DNA from: Mongoliibacter ruber
GTDB taxonomy: Bacteria; Bacteroidota; Bacteroidia; Cytophagales; Cyclobacteriaceae
NCBI RefSeq assembly: GCF_003003005.1
Contig: NZ_PVTR01000007.1
Span: forward strand, 124,001-188,000
DNA: 64,000 bases
Reading direction: 5' to 3'
In this document: piece after piece, positions 1 through 8,924 of the stretch
How positions within the stretch are numbered: the first letter of the stretch is position 1
Layout: each line of letters starts with the position of its first letter
The notes under the pieces: generated by a model
The model's input: the letters and a program-made list of their open reading frames with translations, nothing else
Databases searched by the model: none
What the model was told of the DNA's origin: nothing
Made by a program: the position numbers and the translations under genes

Positions 1-787
1 AAAGCCTTCCAATACTGTCAGCATCAAGCCGGCAAGAGTGGCCCTTTTTGATCACTATGGAGGTTCAATGCCTTCTGGTTGGGTAAGGTGGATGTTGGAG
101 CAATATCAATTCCCTTTCCAAGTAGTCTATCCTAAGGATATCGATGGGGGTAACCTCAATTCCAAATATGATGTGATTTTATTTATCGGACCTGGTGCAC
201 CGGGAACAGTCAGAAGTTGGGGAGGAATGCCAACCGAAGAAGATATACCTCAGGAATACCACAAATTGTTGGGCAGTCTTAGCAAAGACAAGTCTGTTCC
301 TGAATTGAAAAAGTTTATGGAAGCTGGTGGAAAGGTGGTAGCTGTTGGAGCTAGTACTTCACTGGCATTTGACCTAGGACTTCCTGTAAGCAATGCCTTG
401 GTAGAAAAACTGCCTAATGGCACCGAAAAACCACTGGGTGGAGATAAGTATTATATTCCTGGAAGTATTCTGAAAGCCAACGTAGACACCAACCATGCAG
501 CCAACTGGGGTATGGGTGATTCGGCGAATATGGTGTTCAACAACTCTCCAGTATTTACTTTGGCTCCTGATGCAATGATGAATGGTGTCAAACCTCTTGC
601 TTGGTTTGGTACTGAGTCTCCTTTGGTTTCCGGTTGGGCATGGGGTGAATCTTACCTGAAAAACGGTGTGGTTGCATTTGAAGCTCCTATTGGAAAAGGA
701 AAGCTTTATGCTTTTGGACCTGAAATCACATTCAGGGCACAGGCACACAATACCTTCAAACTCCTTTTCAATCAATTATATAAATAA
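1..787 (+). CDS. C-terminal fragment of M14-family zinc carboxypeptidase-like protein
   Basis: The frame is open from base 2 and runs in from outside the window, so this is the end of a longer protein; a GTG at 38 inside it is not a convincing start. About 260 residues are visible. The text 'RVALFDHYGGSMPSGWVRW' followed by 'YDVILFIGPGAPG' matches what I know of the C-terminal DJ-1/PfpI-like (glutamine amidotransferase-like) domain that closes large Bacteroidota M14 peptidases. The catalytic zinc domain would lie upstream and cannot be seen, so the peptidase call rests on this tail alone. The end of the domain (GKLYAFGPEITFRAQ) is also typical. An intrinsic terminator follows the stop. Nothing suggests truncation at the 3' end. 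Confidence 0.75.
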   Translation, partial: KPSNTVSIKPARVALFDHYGGSMPSGWVRWMLEQYQFPFQVVYPKDIDGGNLNSKYDVILFIGPGAPGTVRSWGGMPTEEDIPQEYHKLLGSLSKDKSVPELKKFMEAGGKVVAVGASTSLAFDLGLPVSNALVEKLPNGTEKPLGGDKYYIPGSILKANVDTNHAANWGMGDSANMVFNNSPVFTLAPDAMMNGVKPLAWFGTESPLVSGWAWGESYLKNGVVAFEAPIGKGKLYAFGPEITFRAQAHNTFKLLFNQLYK

Positions 788-811
788 TTTGATAGTACAA
801 TCAATATAAGA

Positions 812-838
812 GCGACCATGAAAATGGTCGCTTTTTTT
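812..838 (+). terminator. intrinsic terminator after the M14 peptidase gene
   Basis: Perfect 8-base arms gcgaccat (812-819) and atggtcgc (824-831) around a 4-base loop, followed by a run of seven T. It sits 25 bases after the stop codon at 787. Confidence 0.85.
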
Positions 839-897
839 ATGCATGTAATTTTCAAAAGGATTGATTAAATTAACAGCTTAACCCAAAAACCAATCAT

Positions 898-2349
898 ATG
901 AAAAACAACATTCTTCGGTTGAATTTTTACAGCATATTGATCCTGTCCAGTATGATACTGTTCTGGAATTGTGCCCCTAAAGGAGATGTAGAGGTAGCCG
1001 AAACTACAGATGCTGCTGTCCATCCCTTATGGGATTATGTACATGCAGATGATCCTGATTTTAGTTATGAGATAGTCCACAATGAAGACATGGGAGATTA
1101 CCACTACGCTGTGGTCAGGATGGTATCACAAAACTGGCTGACCGAAGAGGTGGTAGATAAGACAGAATGGTGGCATTGGATATCCATGGTGGTACCCAAA
1201 AACACTCCTCATTCCACGGGGATGATGTGGATAGGTGGGGGTAGCCAAAATACCAAGCTTCCTGAAAAACCAGACCAATTGATATTAGAAGCAGCTATCA
1301 AGACCAATTCTGTAGTGGCCACCATTCATAATGTGCCTTTTCAACCCTTGGTTTTTGCCAATGATACTTTTGGCGAGCGTTATGAGGATGCCATCATAGC
1401 CTATGGGTGGAGGAAGTTTATGGAGGGAGGAGCCAAAGATGAGGATGCTCATTGGCTGGCACGATTCCCAATGACTAAGGCAGTCAAATTGGCAATGGAT
1501 GTGGTCACAGAGGTAGCATCCAATGAATATGAAAAAGAGGTGGCCAATTATATGGTAGCAGGTGCTTCCAAAAGAGGTTGGACTACTTGGACTATAGCTG
1601 CTGTGGATGATAGGGTAGTGGCTATGGCACCCGTGGTGATTGACCTGTTGAATGTGGAAGAATCATTCAAGCACCATTGGAAAAACTACGGTTACTGGGC
1701 ACCCGCAGTGGGAGATTATGTAAGGGAAGAGGTTATGGAGTGGCAGGGAAGCAAGGAGTACAATAGGTTAAATGAATTGGTAGAACCGTATTCTTTCCTG
1801 GATGAATACAAGGATATTCCAAAACTACTTATCAACGCTGCCGGCGATGAATTTTTCCAGCCTGACAGCTGGAAATTTTACTGGGATGATCTAAAAGGGG
1901 AAAAACACGTGCAGTATGTCCCTAACTATGGCCACGACTTGACTGAGTCTGATGCTTTACCCAACTTGATTTCCTTTTATGCGTCAATCCTGAATGAAAA
2001 CCCAAGACCAAAATATGATTGGAAAATTGAAGGGGACAGAATAATTGTAAGTACAGACCCCAATCAGAAACCCTCTTCCATCAAACTTTGGAAAGCCACC
2101 AATCCTGAGGAAAGGAATTTTATGATTGATCGGTTTGGACCTCATTGGACTTCCAGCGAGATCATTATTAATGAAAGCGGTAGGTATGAGGTCGAAATGG
2201 AAGCGCCTGAAAATGGGTTCACAGCTTATTTTGTAGAAATTACTTACCCAGGTCAGACACCAATCAAAGTTACCACTGGCATTGATATCCTACCAAGAGC
2301 TTACCCTTTTGAAGAATATGTATCAGAAAACCCTAAGGGAAGTAAATAA
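898..2349 (+). CDS. PhoPQ-activated pathogenicity-related (PqaA-like) lipoprotein, alpha/beta hydrolase fold
   Basis: A 483-residue protein with an N-terminal signal (hydrophobic about 11-24) ending in FWNC, a lipobox, so it is probably an exported lipoprotein. The body matches the PqaA family of large putative alpha/beta hydrolases: nucleophile-elbow-like motif GASKRGW with Ser at about residue 224, 'LLINAAGDEFF' carrying a likely acidic triad residue, and 'YVPNYGHDL' carrying a likely catalytic His. The last ~100 residues look like an Ig-like beta domain. Substrate is not known for the family; the name comes from PhoPQ regulation in Salmonella and implies nothing about pathogenicity here. 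It is a single gene with no close co-directional partner. The start is the ATG at 898; no clear ribosome binding site is seen. Confidence 0.85.
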   Translation: MKNNILRLNFYSILILSSMILFWNCAPKGDVEVAETTDAAVHPLWDYVHADDPDFSYEIVHNEDMGDYHYAVVRMVSQNWLTEEVVDKTEWWHWISMVVPKNTPHSTGMMWIGGGSQNTKLPEKPDQLILEAAIKTNSVVATIHNVPFQPLVFANDTFGERYEDAIIAYGWRKFMEGGAKDEDAHWLARFPMTKAVKLAMDVVTEVASNEYEKEVANYMVAGASKRGWTTWTIAAVDDRVVAMAPVVIDLLNVEESFKHHWKNYGYWAPAVGDYVREEVMEWQGSKEYNRLNELVEPYSFLDEYKDIPKLLINAAGDEFFQPDSWKFYWDDLKGEKHVQYVPNYGHDLTESDALPNLISFYASILNENPRPKYDWKIEGDRIIVSTDPNQKPSSIKLWKATNPEERNFMIDRFGPHWTSSEIIINESGRYEVEMEAPENGFTAYFVEITYPGQTPIKVTTGIDILPRAYPFEEYVSENPKGSK

Positions 2350-2353
2350 AAAA

Positions 2354-2384
2354 AATGCCTCTCCCGTGAGTCTGGAGAGGCATT
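2354..2384 (-). terminator. intrinsic terminator for the OmpA-family gene
   Basis: Perfect 11-base arms aatgcctctcc (2354-2364) and ggagaggcatt (2374-2384). The A run at about 2347-2355 becomes a U run on the minus strand, so the hairpin best serves the minus-strand gene ending at 2419. It may also stop transcripts from the plus-strand gene. Confidence 0.8.
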
Positions 2385-2418
2385 GATGAAAAAATCAATC
2401 AGCAAAACAATAGTTTTT

Positions 2419-3264
2419 CTATTCAATCATTGCGAAGAATTTATCCAAATCAGGAATGATCACAATTCTGGTCCTTCTATTTTTGGCCATATTTTCTGCA
2501 CTGTCATTGTCCACTAAAGGGATATAACTGGCTCTTCCTGCTGCAATCAGTTTCTCAGGAGATACGTTGTAATTGTTCTGTAACATCCTCACAATAGATG
2601 TGGCTCTTTTTACACTCAAGTCCCAATTGTCCTGCAATACACCTGTATTGATGCTTCTTGGGTCGGTGTGACCTTCTATCATCACTTCTACAGAAGGTTC
2701 AGAATTGATAAGCTCAGCCAGTCTTTCCAACAGATTTTCAGCATTTCTATGTACCCTGTAACTTCCTGTGTTGAAAAGTAACCTGTCAGACACAGTGATC
2801 ATGACCACAGTTTTGTCAATGTCAATTTCAATGTCGTCATCTTGTTCCAAAGTACCATCAGAAATTGATTTTTTCAGATTGTAAGAGACAGCTAGGTTTA
2901 CGCTATCTTCCATTGTCCTGGCATTGGCCAATTTGTCCGGGTCTACCTTGGCAAGGGTAGCCTTAAGTTTTTCTCTGGTGTTGTTCGACATTGGAGTTTT
3001 GCCTGAAAGGTCAAATTTGGTGTCGTTGTCGTCTTTCAGGGAATTGATACGGGCATTGTACTCCGCTACTCGAGCTTCTATTCTTCCAACTTTGTCTTCA
3101 AGGATTCTTTTTTCAGCTTCTACAGCTTCTTTTTCCATCCTTGTCTCGGCCAGGTTGGCTTCTGTTTTGAACAAATCATTTTGCAGCTCGGTGTATTTTT
3201 TCTTAGATACACAGGATGCAGTCAATGTAGCTGCCACGATAGATAATAAGATGATCTTTTTCAT
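2419..3264 (-). CDS. OmpA-family peptidoglycan-associated lipoprotein
   Basis: A 281-residue protein. The signal peptide ends in the lipobox-like LTASC (Cys about 18). A long charged, predicted coiled coil follows (about 25-78, rich in E, K, A). The C-terminal half (about 155-275) is an OmpA/MotB domain, recognised by 'VMIEGHTDPRS' and 'LSVKRATSIVRML' and the closing 'NRRTRIVIIPDL'. The likely role is a non-covalent tether between outer membrane and peptidoglycan. It is transcribed alone, divergent from the epimerase gene at 3395. Confidence 0.9.
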   Translation of the reverse strand: MKKIILLSIVAATLTASCVSKKKYTELQNDLFKTEANLAETRMEKEAVEAEKRILEDKVGRIEARVAEYNARINSLKDDNDTKFDLSGKTPMSNNTREKLKATLAKVDPDKLANARTMEDSVNLAVSYNLKKSISDGTLEQDDDIEIDIDKTVVMITVSDRLLFNTGSYRVHRNAENLLERLAELINSEPSVEVMIEGHTDPRSINTGVLQDNWDLSVKRATSIVRMLQNNYNVSPEKLIAAGRASYIPLVDNDSAENMAKNRRTRIVIIPDLDKFFAMIE

Positions 3265-3318
3265 ATAGTATAGTTGGTATTTTAGACTACTTAGCCAAAA
3301 ATGAAGCCATCAGAAAAG

Positions 3319-3326
3319 CAAATGTA
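3319..3326 (-). promoter_or_regulatory. candidate -7 element for the OmpA-family gene
   Basis: On the minus strand this reads TACATTTG, matching the Bacteroidota -7 consensus TAnnTTTG, about 55 bases before the start codon. No good -33 TTTG is visible at the expected distance, so the call is weak. Confidence 0.35.
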
Positions 3327-3394
3327 TTTTTGCTCCTATAAATGGCCAGATTTTCAAGTATTTAGTCTTATTTTACCTAATAAACTCTTCAATT

Positions 3395-4525
3395 ATGAAA
3401 AATCTGTTCACCTTATTGACGGTAATAGTGCTGGGAAACTTGATTTCTTGCCAATCACCTAAAGAAAATGCGACTATGGAAGTGATGTCATTTGATATAC
3501 AAGTGAAAAATATCAAAATGGGAGAGCATGATGCTTTTGTCTACCATCTTAAAAATAGTAATGGTATGGAAGTCGAGCTTACCAACTACGGCGCAATACT
3601 TTCCAAGATCCTTGTCCCTGATCGTGAGGGGAATTCCCAAAACATAATGCTCACTTACGAAAAGGTGGAAGACTTTATCAATGATACTTACTTTTTTGGC
3701 GCTACGGCAGGACGCTATGCCAATAGGATTGCCAAAGGGAAATTTGAATTGGATGGTGAGGAATTTCAATTGGCAACCAATAATGGGGAGAACCACCTCC
3801 ATGGTGGGCTTAAAGGTTTCAACAGGCAATTATGGGACGGCGAAGTGATAGACGGATTGGAAAATGAAATTGGCATCAGAATGCGTTATGTGAGTGAGGA
3901 TGGTGAAGAAGGTTACCCTGGCACTTTGACCACTACTATTGAATTTATCTTGGGAAAAGACAACAGGCTAAAGATTAATATGGAAGCCGAAACAGATAAA
4001 GTCACTATTGTCAACCTGACCCATCATGGTTATTTCAACCTGAGTAATATGGAAGAGAATATCTTGAATCACGAAGTGCAGCTATTTGTAGCGTATTTTA
4101 CCCCTGTAGATCAGGGCCTGATTCCGACGGGAGAGTTGAAGTCTGTTGAGGGTACTCCTTTTGACTTTAGAGAGCCAAGAAAAGTAGGTGAACGTATAGA
4201 GGATACCGGTGCGGGTTATGATCATAATTTTGTGGTATCCGAAGTGCATGATGGAGAGCTTCGCAAAATGGCTGAAGTTTACCATGAAGGGACAGGTAGA
4301 TTGATGCGGGTTTTCTCAACCAAGCCAGGCGTGCAGTTTTATACGGGAAATTTCTTAGATGGCAAACAAACTACCCAAGGCGTGACTTATTCCAAAAACT
4401 ATGGATTCTGTCTGGAACCTCAGTTTTTTCCAAATTCACCAAATGAACCTTCATTTCCTTCAGCAAGACTTGAACCCGGGGATACCTACAGGCATGAAAT
4501 TGTGTATGAGTTTGATTTGAAATAG
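3395..4525 (+). CDS. galM: aldose 1-epimerase (mutarotase), lipoprotein-type
   Basis: A 376-residue protein that interconverts alpha and beta anomers of sugars such as glucose or galactose. GalM fold motifs are clear: 'NGENHLHGGLKGFN' with the catalytic His region, 'LTHHGYFNLS' with the second His, and 'FCLEPQFFPNSPN' with the catalytic Glu. The N-terminus is a signal peptide ending in LISC, a lipobox, so the enzyme is probably periplasmic and membrane anchored, as often seen in Bacteroidota. This suggests a role on imported or periplasmic sugars. The gene stands alone, divergent from the OmpA-family gene, and is followed by a terminator near 4680. Confidence 0.9.
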   Translation: MKNLFTLLTVIVLGNLISCQSPKENATMEVMSFDIQVKNIKMGEHDAFVYHLKNSNGMEVELTNYGAILSKILVPDREGNSQNIMLTYEKVEDFINDTYFFGATAGRYANRIAKGKFELDGEEFQLATNNGENHLHGGLKGFNRQLWDGEVIDGLENEIGIRMRYVSEDGEEGYPGTLTTTIEFILGKDNRLKINMEAETDKVTIVNLTHHGYFNLSNMEENILNHEVQLFVAYFTPVDQGLIPTGELKSVEGTPFDFREPRKVGERIEDTGAGYDHNFVVSEVHDGELRKMAEVYHEGTGRLMRVFSTKPGVQFYTGNFLDGKQTTQGVTYSKNYGFCLEPQFFPNSPNEPSFPSARLEPGDTYRHEIVYEFDLK

Positions 4526-4860
4526 GATTTAGGTTTTTCATATTTTACAATTCTACCAGTAGGCAATCAGTGTCATATTTTATATCCATTCCGAATTGAT
4601 TGATATTGGATATCGGTGGATATTTTCTGTAATGGCTCTATTATTTTAAATGTTGACCAAAAAATCTGGAATTATAAAAGACCTACCGATCAATCGGTAA
4701 GTCTTTTTTTTTGTGAGCTAATTTGGGAATTGCTTATTCTAATTTCAATCTGTCACGTCTTGAAATTGCTTGACACTTTTTTTATTGTTTTTAATATCGT
4801 TCGTACCATACCTACGGCAGGAAATCCTACGGTACTTTGAAAACACACACTTACTATTTA
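4526..4860. other. intergenic region without a convincing gene
   Basis: Apart from the terminator near 4680-4713, I see no gene here. An open frame of 74 codons at 4616-4840 has no family resemblance and runs across the terminator hairpin, so it is not accepted. Confidence 0.6.
4680..4713 (+). terminator. intrinsic terminator downstream of galM
   Basis: The arms gacctaccgat and atcggtaagtc, with one mismatch, are followed by nine T. It lies about 155 bases after the galM stop. Confidence 0.75.
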
Positions 4861-4862
4861 AA

Positions 4863-5088
4863 CCCAGCAATAAATTACCGGGCTATTAAATCTGTCATGC
4901 CGATGGCATTTGGCTTCTCGCTTCTTCCGCCGCCGTGAGTGTCCGCACTCACTGCACCAAAATTCCTATTACCAATCTTCCATTATTACAGGACATGTCA
5001 CCCCCCTCTTGGTTATTGTTTCTTGCCTCTTGCTTCTAATCTCTCGTCTCTCGCTTCTACCCCGATAGCGGGGCTCGCTTCTCTTCTC
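4863..5088 (-). repeat. composite intergenic element downstream of pntB (minus orientation)
   Basis: Read on the minus strand, directly after the pntB stop, comes a purine-rich tract of GAAGCGAG/GAGACGAGAG-like words (about 5020-5088), then an 'aagagggggg...tgac' word (about 4987-5012), then a perfect 7-base palindrome with arms gtgagtg/cactcac (4935-4952), a 5-base palindrome atgcc/ggcat (4897-4909), and an imperfect palindrome containing cccgg (4863-4882). The same parts recur in the same general order after other stop codons in this window (near 11713, 16170, 19480, 22925, 53150). They are not coding. They resemble REP-type elements, but no REP-associated transposase is present here. Confidence 0.7.
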
Positions 5089-5090
5089 CA

Positions 5091-6494
5091 CTAAACATCC
5101 TTTACTTCTGAAGCAAGCTTCTGCAATGAGTCTTTTGCGTCTCCAAACAGCATTCTGGTTTTTGGATAGAAAAACAATTCATTTTCAATTCCTGCATAGC
5201 CCGAACTCATTCCTCTTTTCATGATGATTACATTTTTGGCTTGATCTACTTCTAGGATAGGCATCCCATAAATAGGGGAGGCAGGGTCATTTTTGGCAGC
5301 AGGGTTGACAACATCATTGGCGCCTATAACTACAACGACATCAGTATTGGCCAGTTTTGGATTGATTTCCTCCATTTCCTGCATCCTTTCATAAGGGACA
5401 TCAGCTTCAGCAAGTAAGACATTCATATGGCCAGGCATCCTTCCTGCCACAGGGTGGATGGCGTAATTGACTTCTACACCTTTTTCTTCCAGAAGTTTTT
5501 CTAATTCGTGACAGATATGCTGTGCTTGGGCTACAGCCAAGCCATACCCAGGTACGATCACTACAGATTGAGAGTAGGAAAGCAAAACAGCTGTATCGGA
5601 AATACTGATTTCCCTTACCGTTTGGTCTGAATCTCCAGATTTGCTACTAGTAGCAGTACTTCCTCCAAAGGCCCCTAAAAGCACATTGGTCAAAGACCTG
5701 TTCATGGCCTTACACATCAGAATAGTCAGGATGGTTCCGGCAGAACCGACCAATATACCTCCTGTGAGCATGGCTTTGTTGTCGTACAAAAAGCCACCAA
5801 ATGCTGCAGCTATACCTGTGAAAGAATTCAACAGTGAAATAACTACAGGCATATCGGCTCCTCCAATTGGCATGACGAAGAGTATGCCGTATATCAATGC
5901 AACTCCAAGAAGAACATAGAATAATACTGGATCTGATCCAGCGAACATTTGATAAGCGATCAAACCTGTTACCGTTAGCAAAAGCAACATATTGACTGCC
6001 TGATTCATAGGAAGCACCTTATCTTTGATTTTACCCTCTAATTTGCCGTAGGCAATCATTGAACCAGAAAAGGAAACTGACCCGATCAACAAGCCAAGGA
6101 GCATGACCAACAATTCCCCATCAAATCCAGTAATTTCGGCATGTTGATGGTGTTGGAATTCAATGATGGCGATCAAGGCCGCACATGCGCCCCCCATACC
6201 ATTGAAAAATGACACCATCTGTGGCATTGCTGTCATTTGTACCTTTTTGGCCATTATGGTCCCGATGATGGTACCTATTACCAGACCAAGAAATATCAAT
6301 CCATAATTGAGTCCTTTACCGGCATCAAAGTCTTGGTACAAAACCAAGGTCGCCAATACGGCAATCCCCATTCCTGCAGCGGCAAGTAAATTTCCCTTCC
6401 TTGCGGAATCAGGATGACTGAGCATTTTGAGCCCGAGGATAAAGGTCAATGAAGCTATCAGGTAGCTTATTTCTAATATGTTCAGGCTGATCAT
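5091..6494 (-). CDS. pntB: NAD(P) transhydrogenase subunit beta
   Basis: 467 residues, the usual length. The first ~260 residues are a multi-span membrane domain (dII part); the rest is the NADP(H)-binding dIII, recognised by 'GYGLAVAQAQ', 'HPVAGRMPGHMNVLLAEA' and 'VVVIGANDVVNPAAK'. It forms the proton-translocating transhydrogenase that passes hydride between NADH and NADP+ using the proton gradient. It overlaps pntAB by 4 bases (stop and start share bases), so the three pnt genes form one operon reading pntAA-pntAB-pntB on the minus strand. The stop codon is followed at once by the composite purine-rich element. Confidence 0.95.
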   Translation of the reverse strand: MISLNILEISYLIASLTFILGLKMLSHPDSARKGNLLAAAGMGIAVLATLVLYQDFDAGKGLNYGLIFLGLVIGTIIGTIMAKKVQMTAMPQMVSFFNGMGGACAALIAIIEFQHHQHAEITGFDGELLVMLLGLLIGSVSFSGSMIAYGKLEGKIKDKVLPMNQAVNMLLLLTVTGLIAYQMFAGSDPVLFYVLLGVALIYGILFVMPIGGADMPVVISLLNSFTGIAAAFGGFLYDNKAMLTGGILVGSAGTILTILMCKAMNRSLTNVLLGAFGGSTATSSKSGDSDQTVREISISDTAVLLSYSQSVVIVPGYGLAVAQAQHICHELEKLLEEKGVEVNYAIHPVAGRMPGHMNVLLAEADVPYERMQEMEEINPKLANTDVVVVIGANDVVNPAAKNDPASPIYGMPILEVDQAKNVIIMKRGMSSGYAGIENELFFYPKTRMLFGDAKDSLQKLASEVKDV

Positions 6495-6808
6495 GATTTT
6501 TTAGGTTTTTTCTTAAACATCTCCAACATCCTGTCAGTGACTACAAAACCGCCAATGACATTTAAAGTACCCACGATAACTGCCAAAAATCCCACCACCA
6601 AAGCAAGGTAGTTGTCAGGTGAAGCTTGAAGCATCACGATGATGGCACCGACCACCACTACTCCGTGAATGGCATTTGCTCCAGACATCAAGGGGGTATG
6701 GAGAATTGCAGGTACATTGGAAATTACTTCCACTCCCAAGAGAATGGCTAAAATCAGAAAATACACCATTTCCATATTGGTGCCTATGTAATTCAATATT
6801 GCTTCCAT
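6491..6808 (-). CDS. pntAB: NAD(P) transhydrogenase subunit alpha, membrane part (PntAB)
   Basis: 105 residues, three predicted membrane helices (about 14-30, 38-58, 64-86). It corresponds to the C-terminal membrane segment of E. coli PntA, encoded separately here as in many bacteria. The motif 'ANAIHGVVVVGAI' is typical. Spacing to pntAA is 2 bases, and the pntB start overlaps its stop, so all three are translationally coupled. Confidence 0.95.
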   Translation of the reverse strand: MEAILNYIGTNMEMVYFLILAILLGVEVISNVPAILHTPLMSGANAIHGVVVVGAIIVMLQASPDNYLALVVGFLAVIVGTLNVIGGFVVTDRMLEMFKKKPKKS

Positions 6809-6810
6809 GG

Positions 6811-7935
6811 TTATGAGTTTTGCATTTGGACAATTCGAGGACTGACAGCTTGGCCATCATGACAGACACAGGTACCTGTGACTATATCATCTTCGAAATT
6901 AAGGTTGAGGTTCCCGTCTTTGATGATCAGTTTGAGGAAATTGAGGTAGTTTTTCCCATACATTTTACTGGCATCCTGAGGCATTTTAGCGGCAAGGTTT
7001 TCTATCCCCACTATGCGAACTCCATTGATGTTGACGGTTTGGTCAGGTTGTGAAAGTGCACAGTTGCCTCCGGAAGAAGCGGCAAGATCAATCACCACAG
7101 AACCGGGTTTCATTGCCCTTACAGTTCTTTCTTCTACCAATAGGGGTGCTTTTCTTCCAGGGATTTGTGCAGTAGTGATAATTACATCAGCTTTTAGGGC
7201 ATGCTCATGAATCGTGTCTTTCTGTTTTTGGAGATACTCCGCTGACTGTTCAACAGCATATCCACCGGCTCCTTTGTCTTCTGTAGCACCTTCTACATCT
7301 ACAAATTTGGCTCCTAATGATAATACTTCTTCTTTGGCAGCCTGCCTTACATCAAAGGCAAAAACAGAGGCTCCCAGCCTTCTGGCTGTAGCAATGGCCT
7401 GCAAGCCTGCAACCCCTGCACCCAATATCAAAACCCTAGATGGTGTAATGCTTCCAGCAGCTGTCATAAACATGGGGAAAAACCGTGGTAAGAGGTCTGC
7501 AGCCATCAAAACAGCTTTGTAACCAGTCACTGTGGCCATAGAAGACAGTACGTCCATGGACTGAGCCCTTGTAGTACGAGGGACAAGCTCCATGCTGAAA
7601 GCAGTCCTCTTTTGATCTATCAAGAGCTTGGTAAGGTCAGGGTTGTAGAGGGCGTTGAGTTGGCCCATAATTACAGCTGAGGGTTTGGTCAAGGCAATTT
7701 CTTCAGGGCTGAGGGGCTGTATACCTATCAGGACATCTGCTTGCCGGAGCAATTCGTCTCGGCTTTTGATACTTGCACCAACATCTTGGTAGGTGTTGTC
7801 TTCTGCGTAGGCAGTGGAACCGGCATCAGCTTCTATGCAAACTTCAGTGTTCCAAGACAGCAAAGTTTTGACAGCCTCGGGGAGCATGGATACCCTTGAT
7901 TCTCCCTGTGGTTCTTTAAGAATTCCAATAATCAT
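6811..7935 (-). CDS. pntAA: NAD(P) transhydrogenase subunit alpha, NAD-binding part (PntAA)
   Basis: 374 residues, similar to alanine dehydrogenase and PntA dI. The Rossmann motif 'GAGVAGLQAIATARRLGA' lies near residue 173, and 'QIPGRKAPLLV' and 'GSVVIDLAASSGGN' are family blocks. It binds NAD(H) on the cytoplasmic face of the transhydrogenase. It is the first gene of the pnt operon. The start ATG is at 7933-7935 on the plus numbering, with a weak purine stretch upstream on the coding strand. Confidence 0.95.
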   Translation of the reverse strand: MIIGILKEPQGESRVSMLPEAVKTLLSWNTEVCIEADAGSTAYAEDNTYQDVGASIKSRDELLRQADVLIGIQPLSPEEIALTKPSAVIMGQLNALYNPDLTKLLIDQKRTAFSMELVPRTTRAQSMDVLSSMATVTGYKAVLMAADLLPRFFPMFMTAAGSITPSRVLILGAGVAGLQAIATARRLGASVFAFDVRQAAKEEVLSLGAKFVDVEGATEDKGAGGYAVEQSAEYLQKQKDTIHEHALKADVIITTAQIPGRKAPLLVEERTVRAMKPGSVVIDLAASSGGNCALSQPDQTVNINGVRIVGIENLAAKMPQDASKMYGKNYLNFLKLIIKDGNLNLNFEDDIVTGTCVCHDGQAVSPRIVQMQNS

Positions 7936-8065
7936 GATTTGGAGGTAGGTTGGGAAATTTTATTTCTGAAAATCGCTTGAAGTCCTAAACTATTAAAAAC
8001 TTTTCAAAAAGAAAGGCATTTTTATAATGGAAGACGCATATCAGAGCAAATTTTTATAATTAAGC

Positions 8066-8073
8066 TAACTTTG
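8066..8073 (+). promoter_or_regulatory. candidate -7 element upstream of the NodB-like gene
   Basis: TAACTTTG fits the Bacteroidota -7 consensus TAnnTTTG, about 90 bases before the ATG at 8163. No TTTG is seen at the -33 distance. Confidence 0.35.
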
Positions 8074-8162
8074 TAACAAATGTTTAATGATTTCTATAAA
8101 AACCAAATTTTATCAAATTGAACTCCGAATTTTATTTCGTAAAAACAGGAATTGCAAACAGT

Positions 8163-8924
8163 ATGAAAAGCGGGATTATCGTATTCTTTTTGATGTTCAA
8201 TTTCACTATACTTTCTGCTCAAGTTCAAAGAGAGTATGGTGGGATTGTAAGGGGAGATGTTTCGGGAAAAAAACTCAGCCTTGTTTTTACAGGTCATGAA
8301 TATGCTGAAGGAGCTGATTTTATTTTGGAGTCCTTAAAAAAGGGAAACATCAAAGCTTCATTTTTCCTGACCGGAGATTTTTTGCGCAATCCCGAATTTG
8401 AAATGTTGGTCATGCGTATGGTAGAGGACAGACACTACGTTGGTCCCCACAGTGATAAACATTTACTTTATGCTTCATGGGAGGATAGGGAAGAATTGCT
8501 GATTGATAAAAATACATTTCTAAAAGATTTGAAGCATAATATTGATGCCATTGAGCTTTTTGGCATTCCAAGGTCGGAGATCACTTTTTTTCTACCTCCT
8601 TATGAATGGTACAATGATTCGATCTCTAAATGGACAACCGAATCAGGCTTAGAATTAATAAATTTTAGCAGTGGAACCCGAAGCCATGCTGATTATACTG
8701 ATCCTTCGATGCCCAATTACATCAGTTCCCGAGATATATTAAGGGGAATCATGGACTATGAAAAATCATCTTCCACAGGTATGAATGGTTTTATTTTACT
8801 GGTGCACCTTGGAGTTGGTGAAAAAAGAGAAGATAAGTTTTACTACTTCTTACCTGAGTTGATCCAATTTTTGCGAGATAAGGAATATACTATGGTAGAT
8901 TTGGAAGAAATGCTCAAAGAATAA
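8163..8924 (+). CDS. NodB-like polysaccharide deacetylase-family protein with degenerate metal motif
   Basis: 253 residues from the ATG at 8163. This start gives a clean signal peptide (MKSGIIVFFLMFNF..LSAQ); the frame is open further up to a TTG at 8118 but those residues would spoil the signal. The body follows the NodB order: motif 1 region 'SLVFTGHEYAEGA', motif 2 'GPHSDKHLLYASW' with the HxxxH-like pair, motif 3 'FFLPPYEWYN', and 'FILLVHLGVG' near the end. In motif 1 the usual TFDDG acid pair is replaced by TGHEY. I believe a Bacteroidota subgroup has this form, so activity may be altered or use another substrate. Location is probably periplasmic. Confidence 0.75.
   Translation: MKSGIIVFFLMFNFTILSAQVQREYGGIVRGDVSGKKLSLVFTGHEYAEGADFILESLKKGNIKASFFLTGDFLRNPEFEMLVMRMVEDRHYVGPHSDKHLLYASWEDREELLIDKNTFLKDLKHNIDAIELFGIPRSEITFFLPPYEWYNDSISKWTTESGLELINFSSGTRSHADYTDPSMPNYISSRDILRGIMDYEKSSSTGMNGFILLVHLGVGEKREDKFYYFLPELIQFLRDKEYTMVDLEEMLKE

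Noticed and set aside
374-775. Long minus-strand frame inside the M14 fragment, as an example of antisense frames
   Set aside because: The plus-strand frame has clear family similarity; the antisense frame is a shadow of its codon pattern. The same applies to the antisense frames over trp, his, hsd and kinase genes.
4616-4840. A 74-codon plus-strand open frame
   Set aside because: It runs across an intrinsic terminator, has no signal or family marks, and its composition is that of the AT-rich spacer.
8118-8162. TTG start for the NodB-like protein
   Set aside because: It would put 15 polar residues before an otherwise clean signal peptide beginning at the ATG at 8163.
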